A stretch of DNA of 64,000 bases. Source: Neopestalotiopsis rosae (lineage: Eukaryota > Ascomycota > Sordariomycetes > Amphisphaeriales > Sporocadaceae). The notes under the pieces were generated by a model that did no database searches, was not told the DNA's origin, and was given only the letters and a program-made list of their open reading frames with translations. The position numbers and the translations under genes were made by a program. The stretch covers positions 2,914,001-2,978,000 of the forward strand of contig JALGAS010000005.1 of NCBI GenBank assembly GCA_023078685.1. The letters are read 5' to 3'. Below are positions 44,662 to 55,759 of this stretch, piece after piece. Within the stretch, counting starts at the first letter, position 1, and each line of letters begins with the position of its first letter.

Positions 44662-47600
44662 ATGGGTGTGAACGGCCTCTGGACCGTGATTCAGCCCTGC
44701 GCGCGACCTACCAACCTAGCGACCCTGAATCGCAAGCGCCTCGCCGTCGATGCCTCGATCTGGATTTACCAGTTCCTCAAGGCGGTGCGCGACAAGGAGG
44801 GCAACGCGCTGCGCAACTCCCACGTCGTCGGCTTCTTCCGCCGCATCTGCAAGCTGCTGTGGTTCGGCATCCGGCCCGTCTTCGTCTTTGACGGCGGCGC
44901 GCCTGCCCTCAAGCGCCAGACCATCACCTCGCGCAAGCGGAGGAGGGAGGGCAGGAGGGAAGATGCCGTGCGCACGGCGGGCAAGCTGCTCGCGGTGCAG
45001 ATGCAGCGCATCGCCGAGGAAGAGGATGACAAGCGCAAAAGGCAGCGCGAGCTCGAGAGGCAGGGCGGCGCCAGGCCCGATGTTGCCGAACCTACCGAGG
45101 ACTTTCCAGATGCCGATAAGCTCGTCTACGTCGACGAGCTCGGGATGAGCCAGCAGGAGCGTCAGAAAAACAGAAAGTTCTTCAAGCAGGATGCGTACCA
45201 CTTGCCCGAGATGCACACGAGCATTGAAGGCATGGGAAAGCCCGACGACCCGCGCATCATGAGCATCGCCGAGCTGGAGGAGTATGCCAGACAGTTCAAC
45301 AGCGGCGAGGACATTAACCTGTACGACTTTAGCAAGATCGACTTTGATGGCGAGTTCTTCAAAAGTCTGCCTCCTGCCGATCGGTACAACATCCTGAATG
45401 CGGCACGAGTACGCAGTAGGCTTCGAATGGGTCTTAGTAAGGAGCAGCTAGAGGAGATGTTTCCTAACCGAATGGATTTCTCAAGATTCCAAATCGAGAG
45501 AGTGCAGGAGAGAAATCGCCTGACGCAACGATTGATGAAGGAAGCTGGAATGACAGGCTTGGATCTCACAATCAATGGAGCCGCCCGTATTGCTGGCGAG
45601 AAAGACCGTGAATATATCCTCGTCAAGAATGACGGCGTCGAGGGAGGATGGGCTCTGGGTGTTGTGAGCAAGGAGAAGGACGTGGGTCAAATCCACAAGC
45701 CCATTGATGTCGATGCCCTAGAATTCCAGTATCAGAAAAGGGAGGTCGAAGACGAATGGGAGGACGAGGATGATTTTGAGGATGTACCTATCGAGGGCAT
45801 AAATCGATTACCCAAAATACCGTCTCACGTACGTGAGGCTGGCGAGAGGCGACAGCAGCTTTATGATTCGAGACGGGAAGAGAGTGGCATCGAGGCACCG
45901 CTAGAAGATGAGGATGAGGAGTCTCTCTTTGTCCAAGATCCGACCAAATCGATCGACAGTCTCTTCGAGGCCGACGAAGAAGAGGACCTTAATCGCGCCA
46001 TCGCAATGTCGATGAAAAATCAACATCATGTCGAGTCTCCTCAAGAAGAAGAGGACGAAGACGAGGAGTTCGAAGATGTGCCGGCACCAGTTTGGAAGCA
46101 GAAAGCTGTGGAACAAGCGAAGCCTGTGACTGGTTCAAGTGGCAGTATGATTGCACATATCGTCAACAATCGTGCGAATGCTTCGGTCAGAAAGCGACGG
46201 CGCAGCGAAAGCGTGGGAAGCGATGATGAGATGGACTTGAGTGCAGCACTCTCCAAGGCAAAGAAGAAGAAGACGACAATGCAGCCAACGAAGCCAGTGG
46301 CTGCGCCAACATTTCCCAATAAGCCAAATCCATTCGGTGGCCCACTGCCATTCGAAAAATTGGACTGGAAGTCGAGCATATTCGCGAAGAAACCAGACGC
46401 GCCGAAGCAGACGACTAGTGGCACAGAGCCCTGCGGAACAGTGGACGACGAATTAGCTGGTGGCTTTGTTGCTGATGATGACATGGCTGGTGGCTTCGAA
46501 AGAGACGAAGAGGTTGAAGACGTGGACAATGAAGCGCCTCGTCCCCTCCCGCCATGGATGGAGCAACAGGAGACTGATATTCGTGAGTCTATGAAGACAC
46601 AGCGGGAAAGAGAGAAGGAGATCAATGAAGAAGATCGTGAAGCAGCTCTGGCAGCAGAGAAACGGCGGCAAAAGGAAGCCGTGATTGAGATTGAGTCTGA
46701 CGAGGATGACAGCGACGTTGAGGTCATTGATGCTCCTCCTCCTCCTCCGCCGCCGCCGCCAGCAAGACTGGAGGAACCAAGGTTGTCGCCAGCCACGCTG
46801 ACGCGAGTCAATCCACCAGTGCCAGACCCCAAGGCTTTACAAGACGAAGAACCCTTGCCTGCCAATGAGTTTGATGGTAGAATTGATAATGGCATTGAAA
46901 GCGCGTCTCCTCCAAAGAGTCAGGGGAAAGCTTCATCACGTCAAGCATCCTCGTCTCCGGAACCCGATTTCGACTTTGAGGAAGTCGATATTCTAGGTCC
47001 TCAGGACACAGCAACAGAAACCAACAAGGAACAAAGTGAAAGTCCAGAGCCTGATTTCGAAGAAGTTGATGTTGCAGTCCCGGCTGAGCAGCCGATTGCA
47101 ACGGAAACTGCCACCGCGCCAGCGCCAGCTAATCAGGATGATATTTCCACCACAGAGATTGCTGGTACCTCTGCCAAAGTTGTTATTGACGAGAATGGTG
47201 ATATGTTCATTGAAGATAACGAAGTTGAGGAAGAAGAGTACAGCGATCCGGAAGATGAAGAGCTTCTTTTACAGATGGCCGAGGAAGCTGAAGAGCATGC
47301 GCGTTTCGCGAGCCAGCTGAACAATAAATCCGAAAAGGAAAACATCGAATCCTATGAACGAGAACTCAAAGCACTACGAACACAGCAGAAGAAGGACCGA
47401 CGAGATGCAGACGAAGTCACGCAAGTCATGATTACCGAATGTCAAGCACTGCTGCGTTTCTTTGGTATTCCATACATCACAGCACCAATGGAAGCTGAAG
47501 CGCAATGCGCTGAGCTGGTACGACTCGGGCTGGTCGATGGAATCGTGACTGACGACTCGGATATCTTTCTTTTCGGCGGTACAAGAGTCTATAAGAACAT

Positions 47601-48468
47601 GTTCAACAGCAATAAGTTTGTCGAATGCTATCTGGGAAGTGATCTCGAGAAGGAGTTGTCTCTTTCGCGAGAACAGCTTATTGCTCTGGCGCAGCTGCTC
47701 GGCTCTGATTACACAGAGGGACTTCCAGGAGTTGGTCCCGTGACAGCTGTGGAGATTCTGTCCGAGTTCCCAGGCATTGAAGGTCTCGAGGCGTTTCGTG
47801 ACTGGTGGAAAGAAGTACAGCTCGAGAGTCGTCCCAAGGAAGCCGACGCCAGCTCTTCATTCCGCAAGAAGTTTCGCAAGTCTCAAGCCACGAAGCTCTT
47901 TCTGCCCTTGGGCTTCCCCAATCCAGCCGTCTTCGAGGCTTACATCAAACCCGAAGTCGACAGCGATCCTCAGCAGTTCCAATGGGGTGTCCCAGACGTC
48001 GAGGGACTACGCCGGTTCCTCATGTCGACCATTGGATGGAGTCCTGAACGTACTGATGAGGTCTTGGTCCCCGTGATACGGGATATGAATCGACGTGACG
48101 CCGAGGGTACACAGAGCAATATTACGAGGTTTTTCGAAGGTGGCGTGGGTGTTGGCGCCAAGGAGGCCTTTGCACCTAGACAGAGGACTCAGACAAGTAA
48201 GCGCATGGTGAATGCAGTCAATAAGCTGCGTGCCAATGTTTCCGTGGATGGACAAAGTCTTGAATCGCCTGTAGAGGTGGGCCAGAGCACTCCTGCGGGT
48301 GGGAGGAAACGAAAGTCGCGTAATAATGCCGTGGTCCCAGAGGGAGATGATGATGTCAATGAGCCGGTGGTTGATGATGATGGTAATGATGACGATTACG
48401 AAGATGGTACTGATAAAGGCCTGGTGAATCAGAAGAAGACCAGGGGAAATCGAAGGGCCAAGGCATAG
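44662..48468 (+). CDS. RAD2: XPG/Rad2-type structure-specific endonuclease (nucleotide excision repair)
   Basis: Intron-free, 1268 residues. The N-region begins with MGVNGLWTVI and includes LAVDASIWIYQF and FVFDGGAPALKRQ (metal-binding Asp). A long spacer of about 800 residues, acidic and Ser-rich, separates it from the I-region (residue 943 MEAEAQCAELVRLG, then TDDSDIFLFGG) and the helix-hairpin-helix GSDYTEGLPGVGPVTA (from 1014). This order is that of XPG/Rad2, not FEN1 or Exo1, which have a short spacer. It cuts 3' of a lesion in nucleotide excision repair and works with TFIIH. A canonical PCNA-binding box, QSNITRFF, starts at residue 1151. The tail has KRKSR and RRAKA basic clusters, likely nuclear signals. 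A spacer region has a proline run (about residues 691-699). Confidence 0.95.
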   Translation: MGVNGLWTVIQPCARPTNLATLNRKRLAVDASIWIYQFLKAVRDKEGNALRNSHVVGFFRRICKLLWFGIRPVFVFDGGAPALKRQTITSRKRRREGRREDAVRTAGKLLAVQMQRIAEEEDDKRKRQRELERQGGARPDVAEPTEDFPDADKLVYVDELGMSQQERQKNRKFFKQDAYHLPEMHTSIEGMGKPDDPRIMSIAELEEYARQFNSGEDINLYDFSKIDFDGEFFKSLPPADRYNILNAARVRSRLRMGLSKEQLEEMFPNRMDFSRFQIERVQERNRLTQRLMKEAGMTGLDLTINGAARIAGEKDREYILVKNDGVEGGWALGVVSKEKDVGQIHKPIDVDALEFQYQKREVEDEWEDEDDFEDVPIEGINRLPKIPSHVREAGERRQQLYDSRREESGIEAPLEDEDEESLFVQDPTKSIDSLFEADEEEDLNRAIAMSMKNQHHVESPQEEEDEDEEFEDVPAPVWKQKAVEQAKPVTGSSGSMIAHIVNNRANASVRKRRRSESVGSDDEMDLSAALSKAKKKKTTMQPTKPVAAPTFPNKPNPFGGPLPFEKLDWKSSIFAKKPDAPKQTTSGTEPCGTVDDELAGGFVADDDMAGGFERDEEVEDVDNEAPRPLPPWMEQQETDIRESMKTQREREKEINEEDREAALAAEKRRQKEAVIEIESDEDDSDVEVIDAPPPPPPPPPARLEEPRLSPATLTRVNPPVPDPKALQDEEPLPANEFDGRIDNGIESASPPKSQGKASSRQASSSPEPDFDFEEVDILGPQDTATETNKEQSESPEPDFEEVDVAVPAEQPIATETATAPAPANQDDISTTEIAGTSAKVVIDENGDMFIEDNEVEEEEYSDPEDEELLLQMAEEAEEHARFASQLNNKSEKENIESYERELKALRTQQKKDRRDADEVTQVMITECQALLRFFGIPYITAPMEAEAQCAELVRLGLVDGIVTDDSDIFLFGGTRVYKNMFNSNKFVECYLGSDLEKELSLSREQLIALAQLLGSDYTEGLPGVGPVTAVEILSEFPGIEGLEAFRDWWKEVQLESRPKEADASSSFRKKFRKSQATKLFLPLGFPNPAVFEAYIKPEVDSDPQQFQWGVPDVEGLRRFLMSTIGWSPERTDEVLVPVIRDMNRRDAEGTQSNITRFFEGGVGVGAKEAFAPRQRTQTSKRMVNAVNKLRANVSVDGQSLESPVEVGQSTPAGGRKRKSRNNAVVPEGDDDVNEPVVDDDGNDDDYEDGTDKGLVNQKKTRGNRRAKA

Positions 48469-49193
48469 ATCTAGATTCTCTATATACATATCATAATTCC
48501 ACACATTGACTCAGCCAAAGACATCCCAACAAGGAGGCATCAAAGGCGTGAATTTCTTGACCCTGTCGTACTTTAGGTAAGCCCTAAATGCTCTGATCCT
48601 GACATGTGCAGCGAGAGCAGCCATCGTTAAGCCTTGGGACGATATACCGCATATTGAGGTCGTCGTTAACAATGCCGTCGCCACGGCCGGGCCTTCCAAC
48701 TCACGTCGTCCTTCCGTTTACGTTTGTCCACTGCACAAGGCAGCCGCAGACGACGAGGTTAAGACAGGACCTAACCATTTGAATGCGAATTAGCCTTCTT
48801 TTCCCCAGCGACTGGTAACAAAGCCAATCAAACGGGCTGGTCTGTGACCCCCATTTGGCTGAGTGGTTTGAGTATCACTTTCGAGTTCCAGCGTGACGGG
48901 AAAAGCCCGACTGGGGCAAGTGATTTTCCGGGCCTTCATTCTGGGTAGAGGTTGGTCTCTTTTTAGATTCTTTTTTGTCTTTTTTCTTTTTTTGGTTCTT
49001 ACCCCCTACGAGCAATTCGAGTCGAGTCCTTGAACCGTCTTATCATCATGTCCTTTGACTGTAGTTCAAATATTCACGCTCAGTTCCTCGAAGCAACACC
49101 TTGAGCATCGTCACTAGAACAAAAACCGAAGTCAGATCAAGAATCATCAATCTCATTGACTCTCGAATAATCAAGTCAATGTGAAACATCCCC
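48469..49193. other. Spacer between RAD2 and the SAT4-type gene
   Basis: No gene seen. Convergent 3' regions, including a T-rich stretch around 48958-48994. Confidence 0.5.
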
Positions 49194-50922
49194 TCAGACA
49201 GCAGTCTTGGGTCGCGCGTCGTCGACATTATGCTCTCCTGACATCCCATTAGCCCAGACTCTGGCGGGAATGTGCCTCCCATCCGCAGATGCCGGGCGCA
49301 CCGGTGGCCAAGACGTCGTCGTCGTCGGTCGCAACTCGGCGCGGGGCGGCGCGGCGAGCATCTCGTTCAAGGCCACCATGGACTCGTTGGCCAGCCACGA
49401 GGAAGTGCCCGGGCGGCCTATGGACAAGTCGGCGCTTGGCATTCGGTGGTAGCTCGTCTCGATGAGTGTGGATATGGTCACAGATAATCTTTTTTTGGTA
49501 AGAAATGTCAGCTTCTTTTCTTTATATTCATGAGGATCGATTTTTGACGAAGTTTCGAAAAGAGAGAAAAACACGCAGCAGGGTCTTGTCGCTATGATGA
49601 AAAGGTGATGATTTGAAAATGTGGGATACCGACCTCCTTGACTTCCGCCTGCTCAGCCTCGAGCTGGCGGCCCGGCTGAGTTTACTGATTTTGCTCAGCT
49701 TACTCCCTTGACTGTGGTCGCCAGATCTATACGTCGAGCCCGTGTGAGCACCATGGCGATGAGTGAAGAAGTGTCGACAAGCGGGGATGGAGGCGCAGGC
49801 CTGCGTCTTCGTATTAGATATTTCGTCGCTACAAATATGGGGAGCAAGAAGTAGATCACTCACGACGCCGAGGTACAGCTCAATAGCGCTACTAATCCAA
49901 ACGGTCCATCCATACCACTGAAGCAAATTAGTACTCAAAAGAGGAGCGATGCATTCATGGTCACCGGGCAGAATCTTACGGTCTTGTCATAATTTGTTGT
50001 CAAGATCCAAGTATAGTAGGTTCGCACGCAGCCGGCAGCGCATGCGCAGAATCCGGTACAGAAAAGAGCGTAGAGGATGATATGCTGCCTCAGCGGCAGC
50101 TGTAGTGAGGCCGTCATCTTGATCGGCAGAATGACAATGACAAAGTCGGTGATTGTGTTGATGATTCCGGCGACGAGCAGGTGTGCGGCCTCGTTGATAC
50201 ATCTCTGCGGGTTCGCCGACAGCGTCCAGTAGGCTGAGACTGGGCTACGTGAAACAATCGTTAGCAAGCAAGCCCTTCGAAGTGACCAAATTGGAGTATC
50301 GCCTTACTTGCACTGGAAGATAGTGATGAACATGAAAAGTAACGAGGAGACGACTACGAGTACGGCCATCGACACGACAAACATCGTCAATCGCGATTCG
50401 GTCGTATGAATGAGCCGGTATAACATTGCCAGAGTCGATAGCTTCACGAGGTTGGACGCGATATCGAACAAAACGAATTGGACCAGACTTGATTAGAACC
50501 ACCAATTAGTTGATGATCAAGCATAGAAAGGGTTCATGAACATCATAGGTACCTCATTTGAGAACTGGAAGAGTATTTTGTAAAAGGGAGATCCCACACA
50601 TGTACATCCCAACCGAGTTCGAACTCGGCGTAAATGCTGCAGACCGTCAAGGCAACAGAGGGAATCTGGTTCGGTCAGTTTTCGTCCGGCGCAAATTTTA
50701 ACGAAACAATGGGAGCTTTACAAACGCAATTAGGATCAGTATATCATCGAGCCCAAAACTCCTGACAACACGTAGTCGAGTGTATATGCGCACAACCAAG
50801 ATAAGCGCTACCAAGACCGTCAACGTGATGCCGACAATCTTGCCAGCATCTCCTCGCGTTATGGGGTCGTCATAGTTTGGTGTCGGCCAAGAGGCCAGCA
50901 CAGATGCAGGTGGGAGCCTCAT
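49194..50922 (-). CDS. SAT4/rhodopsin-like integral membrane protein (Pth11-related group)
   Basis: Seven exons on the minus strand: 50922-50722, 50665-50553, 50487-50308, 50244-49980, 49917-49864, 49800 to about 49634, and about 49488-49194. The protein has seven membrane segments. Family landmarks are an early YTRLR after helix 1, SFGLDDILIL, EFELGWDVHVW, the CNPVSAYWTLSANPQRC region (QC-N-P-V...YW...C), TDFVIVILPI and GCVRTYYT. The fifth exon and GACGCAG acceptor give LGV-ACASIPACRHFF, as in the family. The tail is a basic Ser/Arg stretch (about 350-390). The last splice junction is uncertain: a GTCGGT donor with an A-rich AAAAAAAG acceptor keeps frame to a stop at 49194; reading through would end at 49528. 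Roughly 424 residues. Such proteins are probably plasma-membrane sensors; ligand unknown. Confidence 0.72.
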
Positions 50923-51812
50923 GGTTGCTGGCGTTGGTGTTGCTGGGCATCATTTGTGATGACGGTGCTTCGGATCCTTCTTGACTTGGGTTTGTATTGG
51001 CAGAGAAAGAGTACAGCAAGCCATATACAGCAGCCGCTCGTCTAGTCAAGAAGCAACCGCCATATCGAGAACTGCATCGCACGGTTGTTGCGTTCCGGCA
51101 TAACTCTCTGAAATTTATGAGCTGATCTTTGATCCTGGTCAGTGGATTTTGCTGGACCAAGCAACAAGGCTTTGCCAGCATGTCTGACCTCGAGGCCATC
51201 TGGATCCATGGTGGACAAAGCCCCAAGGCAAGTCAAGGGGAGCCATGGTCCGAATGGTTGGCGCCTGATGTTTTGTCTAGTGCACAGAGGTTGTGAGACA
51301 AATCCTGCAGTCGTACCATGCTAGGGCTGGATAGGGAAAACCATGTTCTGCCCCTGATGTGTCATGCGCAGCTGATAGGTTTGTCTATAGTGAGACCCTC
51401 CCAGTTGTGGCCAAGAAACTTTCTTTTTTCCCTCTGCCTCTTACCAACTTCAGGAGGCCCCCATCAACAACACACCATGTATCTGAAACCTCGCAAATCG
51501 ATCGGTTCCTGCATGATGAATTCTTCACGATGAGCTGGGTATTAATGACGCTTTATTATTCTTCATTCATGCAAGATAGACGAGTTGTCATTAGCTATAA
51601 TTGAACGAACCGTCAGCTTGGGTCTGTTTTCTCCACTTGCTGAAGAGCCAAGTCGAGGCGAGAAGACTATGCCAACCGAGGAAAAGCAAAGAAACCATGA
51701 CGATCTTTGTGATATCTCATTTCGATCTCGTTCAACCTTTGCTTCCGGTATCAAATCGAGCGCAATGTTCCATTATGTCCGCCAGCAGCATATAGGCACA
51801 GCATTAGGAGTC

Positions 51813-51841
51813 GAAAAAGAAAAAGAAAAAGAAAAAGAAAA
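51813..51841. repeat. (GAAAAA)n microsatellite
   Basis: Four full copies of GAAAAA plus GAAAA, in a purine-rich region that continues to about 51930. Confidence 0.9.
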
Positions 51842-51940
51842 TCAAAAGCTAGGTATAATAGAAAACCAAATTAGGGAAAGAAAATTAGGACAAAATTAAG
51901 AAAAACCAGAAAAAGAATTATGAAGAAAAAAATATTAAAA

Positions 51941-52000
51941 CTATCAGGTGCTGTACGGGGTTGCAAAGGCTGCTCCGCAGCCTTGTTGCGCTTCTGATAG
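51941..52000. repeat. Nested inverted repeat, possible mobile-element terminus
   Basis: Outer arms CTATCAG (51941-51947) and CTGATAG (51994-52000) enclose a perfect inner hairpin AAGGCTGC-TCC-GCAGCCTT (51966-51984). On the minus strand, CTGA followed by T lies 18 nt past the inner hairpin. This recalls, but does not prove, a Helitron-like 3' end (hairpin then CTRR before a host T). Confidence 0.55.
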
Positions 52001-52089
52001 GTGGCTTTGCCCATGGTCTCTGTAGAAAGTGGAGGTGGGCGAATGAAGATGAGAGCAGGAAAGGCTCGCCTGTGACGTGGGTTGTATCT

Positions 52090-52350
52090 TTAGGGGTGCC
52101 GACCAACTCGATGAGCCAGACTGAGCAAACTGTTTCTATACAGATGGGCCAGACTGAACAGGCTGTCGTGTTGCAGCGTTTCTGGCTCCGTCATTCGGAA
52201 CGCTTCGTCCATCCAAAGAACATGGAACTCGCGGCCTTCGATCTTCTGGTTGGGAATCTTTTGAAAGGCCTCCGGCGTAGTGAGGATGATCTTGGCCGAC
52301 TTAGTAGCGATTTTTGTCATCTTACATAGATAACTAAGTAGCAAATTTCC
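52090..52350 (-). pseudogene. SNF2-helicase-like relic
   Basis: A minus-strand fragment of about 85 codons. It reads IILTTPEAFQ, then FHVLWMDEAFRM and a following NSLLSLAHRVG. These positions match motif Ia/II (DExx, here WMDEAF) and the motif III area (usually S/T-A-T) of SNF2-family ATPases, though the third motif is altered to LSLA. No start, no other helicase motifs, and the sequence runs into a stop at the 3' end, so it is a decayed piece. Confidence 0.35.
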
Positions 52351-52599
52351 CAGAAGCAATATAGGTATGCCCGAAAAAATGTTGATGTTCCGGCGAGACC
52401 GATCGAGGAGAGACCAACTCGGGGTTGGACAATGTTGACGATGGACAGATGGCATTGAACGCACTGGAGAGATACAAGCCCTTTCGAGAGGAATTTGATG
52501 GAGAGGTGGACTGGATGAAGTCATTGATGACGGCGAGAGTGTCGATGACCGATCGCGGTCGAGAACGAGAGTTGAGAAACGAGAAAACACGCGAGATGC

Positions 52600-52835
52600 G
52601 ATCGATGGCTATTGCACCTTTTACACCAGGACGACCGATGTCCGAACGACACCCATGCCGACCTGAACTTGATCGACGACCCGAGCAGCGACAACTGTCA
52701 ACGGAGCCACAATCGACAATCGACGTTTGGTTTGATTCCCGGGACATCACCATTGGCGAAGCCGCCGATACACCGGAGAAGCAGGCACGCGCGCGCCGAC
52801 TATGCTATATTTGGAGAGAAATAGTTATAATCTAA
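52600..52835 (+). pseudogene. Retrotransposon-polyprotein-like relic
   Basis: The last part of a plus-strand frame reads TIDVWFDSRDITIGEA and ends RARRLCYIWREI. To my eye this is like the linker before the reverse transcriptase domain in fungal LTR-element polyproteins (…RRLCYTWRD…). The frame has no ATG and stops at 52835 without any catalytic YxDD motif, so it is a remnant if real. Confidence 0.25.
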
Positions 52836-53953
52836 CATTTCCTCCAGAACAATAGGCGAACACAACGATGAGCTGAAGTTGCCCCTAACTACTCGCAGTA
52901 GCGACGGTGACCTTCACTATCTCCATGGTAATAGTGTGTCATTTCAAACCAGGAAATAGGTGAACATTCATCTTAACGGAGTTCTCATATTTAAATGCTC
53001 AGATTTACTAAACGGCGAATAGAGAACCGAAATACCGTATTGGGTTTGCAAGCTTTGGCATTTACCATTGCAATGAACATAACTATAAAATATCATAACA
53101 GCCAGAAATAGCGTTCTATCACACACGAACGAATTCCTTACCCAATATCTTGCGAGCCAGCAGTACACGAGGTATAGGTCAGCCTATATTGAATCGACTT
53201 GTGAGGAGGGAGATTGAGTTTGTCTCTTATTGGGAATATTTACCTTGAACTAAATACAGCAACAGCCCGCCCTTATGACATGAGTTTGGACCTACGAATA
53301 CACAATATTATGCATTTTTGCAATTGTGAAGCGGTCACAGCCTTGATTCCAGATTTTGGTTAGATCTGCTACCAGGTTTGTCCCAGTGCTGGATAGTGCT
53401 TGGGTAGAAGTCGAGGCGGGTCATTGGGAGATCTGGCAGTGGTGGAGACGAGATCTACAAAGTTTTAACGGGGCATATGCAGGCTGCGGGGCTCTAAGCC
53501 TAAGTTTGGGGGGTGTTACGTCACGGTTCGTCGCAGCGCGAGAGCTAATGCAGCAGGCAGCTGGTGAAGCTCAGCAGCATTCAAGATTCCATCCCGCCCA
53601 AGCTGATTTAGAGCAAGTCCAGTGCCCCAAAGCCCAGTGCAGTGCAGTGCCGTCACAACATGTAGCAAAGCAGCATTCCTATTCCGTGGAATGTGAAATC
53701 GTGCCCAATCTTCTTCTCTTCCGTCTTCTTTTTTCCATCACCCGCACCGCCTAGCATAGTCAGTCAGCCAGTCAACAAATCTGCGCCAGTCTACTGTCTG
53801 TCACGGCACAGAGCTGATCGATCTCCAGAGCCAGCTTTGAGAGCAGCTAGACTATCGACCTAAGTAAACATTCAACGCACTCTACGGTGAGCGACTCCCA
53901 CCATCCGACAAAGAGACAATATACACTTTGCAAGCCCGACGACTCCGCCCGCC

Positions 53954-55759
53954 ATGTCTTCCGCCGTGGTCGGCACCATGGCCAGTGCTGGATACGTCCA
54001 GACAAGTCTCATCTGGGTCACCTACGCCGTTGCCGTTGTCTTGGCTCTGATTGTCGGTGCCCTCGTCACCTTTACCTGGCAGGCTCATCGCGACCGTTCC
54101 GCCGTTGTCAGCGCCGTCACCATTATCAGTTTGACTGCCCTCCTCGCTACCGTCCTGCTGTTGCCTGTCGACATTGCGCTCGTCTCCTCCACAACCGATA
54201 CTGCCCTGGGTGTCAAGAAGGACTGGGCCACCTCGACGCGAGTTCACAACATCATAAACACTCTGAGGATTGTCTATTATTCCCTCTATAGCTTTGATGC
54301 GCTGTTGTGTCTGGTTGTGATTCCCTTCTCGTACTTTTGGTACGAGGAATACGATGAGGTTGAGGAGCAGGAGGGTAACCAAACCTTTGGAAGCCGCCTG
54401 TGGGGTGCTTTCAAGTACACCATTGCCTTCATCCTTCTTGTCGTCATCATCTTCCTGATTGGCTTCTTCGTGCCCGCTGCTGGCAACCGAGAGGGAAAGC
54501 ACCTCGATCTCGACTTTTTCAAGCGCCTGCTCGATGAAAACCATGGAGAAAAGGCTCTTACTTTTGGCGTCGGTCTATTGATCACGCTGGGAACCCTGCT
54601 GTACGTCCTGTACACTGGCGCTGGTCTGGCACTGCTACCAGTCTCGTTCATCAAGTCTGCTCCATCCATTTCCGCTCCCCAGCTGTCGGAGAACACTGCA
54701 TCGCAGCTTGAGCAGAACCGGGAACGACAGAGACAGCTTGAGATGCGCAATGCTGGGCGCGCTGATGGCATGCCGCAAAAGGATAGACGCGAGCTTGATG
54801 CCTTGGCTCGGGAGGAACGTACCCTTGTGCGACGAGAGCGCCTGGCCGCTGAAGCCCAGGGCGAGGGTCAGAGCTTCCTCATCAGGACTTGGACCAAAGT
54901 TTGCGCCATCTTACGGCCCATCAAGCTCATTGGCGGTATTCTGCTGATCCTCATTGCTCTACTGACTTGGGTCTCTATGCTTATTACTGGCATTGACAAG
55001 GCTGCCAATTCGGTGTGCAAGCAGCACTGCGGCTACATTCTTGCTCACATCAATGTTTTCCAGCCCATCAACTGGATCTTTGTACAATCGGCACGCGCGT
55101 TCCCGGTTGATTACATTCTGATGGCTCTGCTTGTCTTCTTGTTCTTCAGCAGCTCTATTGCTGGGCTCTCCTCGATTGGCATCCGCTTCCTTTGGCTCCG
55201 AATCTTCCAGATCCGCAAGAACAGAACTGCTCCTCAGGCTCTCCTTGTGGCTGCAGTCTTACTGGCCTTGATCGTCCTGGGCATCAACTACGCCGTGGTC
55301 ATGCTCGTGGCACCGCAGTACTCTGCTTTTGGAACGCAGACATTCTGTGATCTGCCGCCTCGCCACGCTGATGAACAACCCAACTGTAGAAACAACCCCG
55401 AGGCCATCAAGCCTTGTTCTGAATGGGTCGACCGCCACTTTAGCACACAGACTTGCACGCCAACTTTTATGAGTTCCTTCCTGAACCGAATCACATTGAA
55501 CTGGCCCGTCTTTGGAGCTATCGACTTTTGGGCACAGTTTGCATTCTTGGGCATATTCTTGATCGTTTTCTTGACAACCCTGTTCAGAGCACCCAAGCTG
55601 AACATGAGTGAGTTTGATGAAGATGCGGAGATTGACGAGGAGGAGGGATTGCTGGCTTCTACCTCGAGGAGGTTTGGTGCAACCTGGCAGGACATTAGGG
55701 GCAAGACGGGTGCTTCTAATGGCTCAAGGGCCGGCAACGGAGAGGGCTCTCACAACTAG
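53954..55759 (+). CDS. LMBR1-domain protein, probable lysosomal/vacuolar cobalamin transporter-like
   Basis: Single exon, 601 residues, about nine to ten membrane segments. Helices start at about 19-45, then 53-74, 95-125 ([18 protein letters not shown]), 152-176, 203-235, 314-340 and others up to 530-550. The FWYEEYDE following helix 3 and the cytosolic [11 protein letters not shown]...[10 protein letters not shown] charged loop between helices 5 and 6 match the LMBD1 group. Animal LMBD1 is needed to release cobalamin from lysosomes; fungi commonly do not use cobalamin, so the substrate here is unknown and the name is by homology only. The C-terminus is acidic ([13 protein letters not shown]). 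The start follows a good context (CCGCCATGTCTTCC). Confidence 0.85.
   Translation: MSSAVVGTMASAGYVQTSLIWVTYAVAVVLALIVGALVTFTWQAHRDRSAVVSAVTIISLTALLATVLLLPVDIALVSSTTDTALGVKKDWATSTRVHNIINTLRIVYYSLYSFDALLCLVVIPFSYFWYEEYDEVEEQEGNQTFGSRLWGAFKYTIAFILLVVIIFLIGFFVPAAGNREGKHLDLDFFKRLLDENHGEKALTFGVGLLITLGTLLYVLYTGAGLALLPVSFIKSAPSISAPQLSENTASQLEQNRERQRQLEMRNAGRADGMPQKDRRELDALAREERTLVRRERLAAEAQGEGQSFLIRTWTKVCAILRPIKLIGGILLILIALLTWVSMLITGIDKAANSVCKQHCGYILAHINVFQPINWIFVQSARAFPVDYILMALLVFLFFSSSIAGLSSIGIRFLWLRIFQIRKNRTAPQALLVAAVLLALIVLGINYAVVMLVAPQYSAFGTQTFCDLPPRHADEQPNCRNNPEAIKPCSEWVDRHFSTQTCTPTFMSSFLNRITLNWPVFGAIDFWAQFAFLGIFLIVFLTTLFRAPKLNMSEFDEDAEIDEEEGLLASTSRRFGATWQDIRGKTGASNGSRAGNGEGSHN

Larger units (their letters stand above)
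50923..53953. other. 3-kb spacer with mobile-element relics
   Basis: No intact gene. It contains a (GAAAAA) microsatellite at 51813-51841, a nested hairpin at 51941-52000, and two coding-like relics (52090-52350 minus; 52600-52835 plus). The part from about 53350 to 53953 is the promoter and leader of the LMBD1-like gene. Confidence 0.55.

Noticed and set aside
46041..46895. 284-residue Ser-rich minus-strand frame
   Set aside because: Antisense of the acidic spacer of RAD2; Asp/Glu codons read as Ser/Phe codons.
53882..54544. 220-residue minus-strand frame
   Set aside because: Antisense of the LMBD1-like gene.
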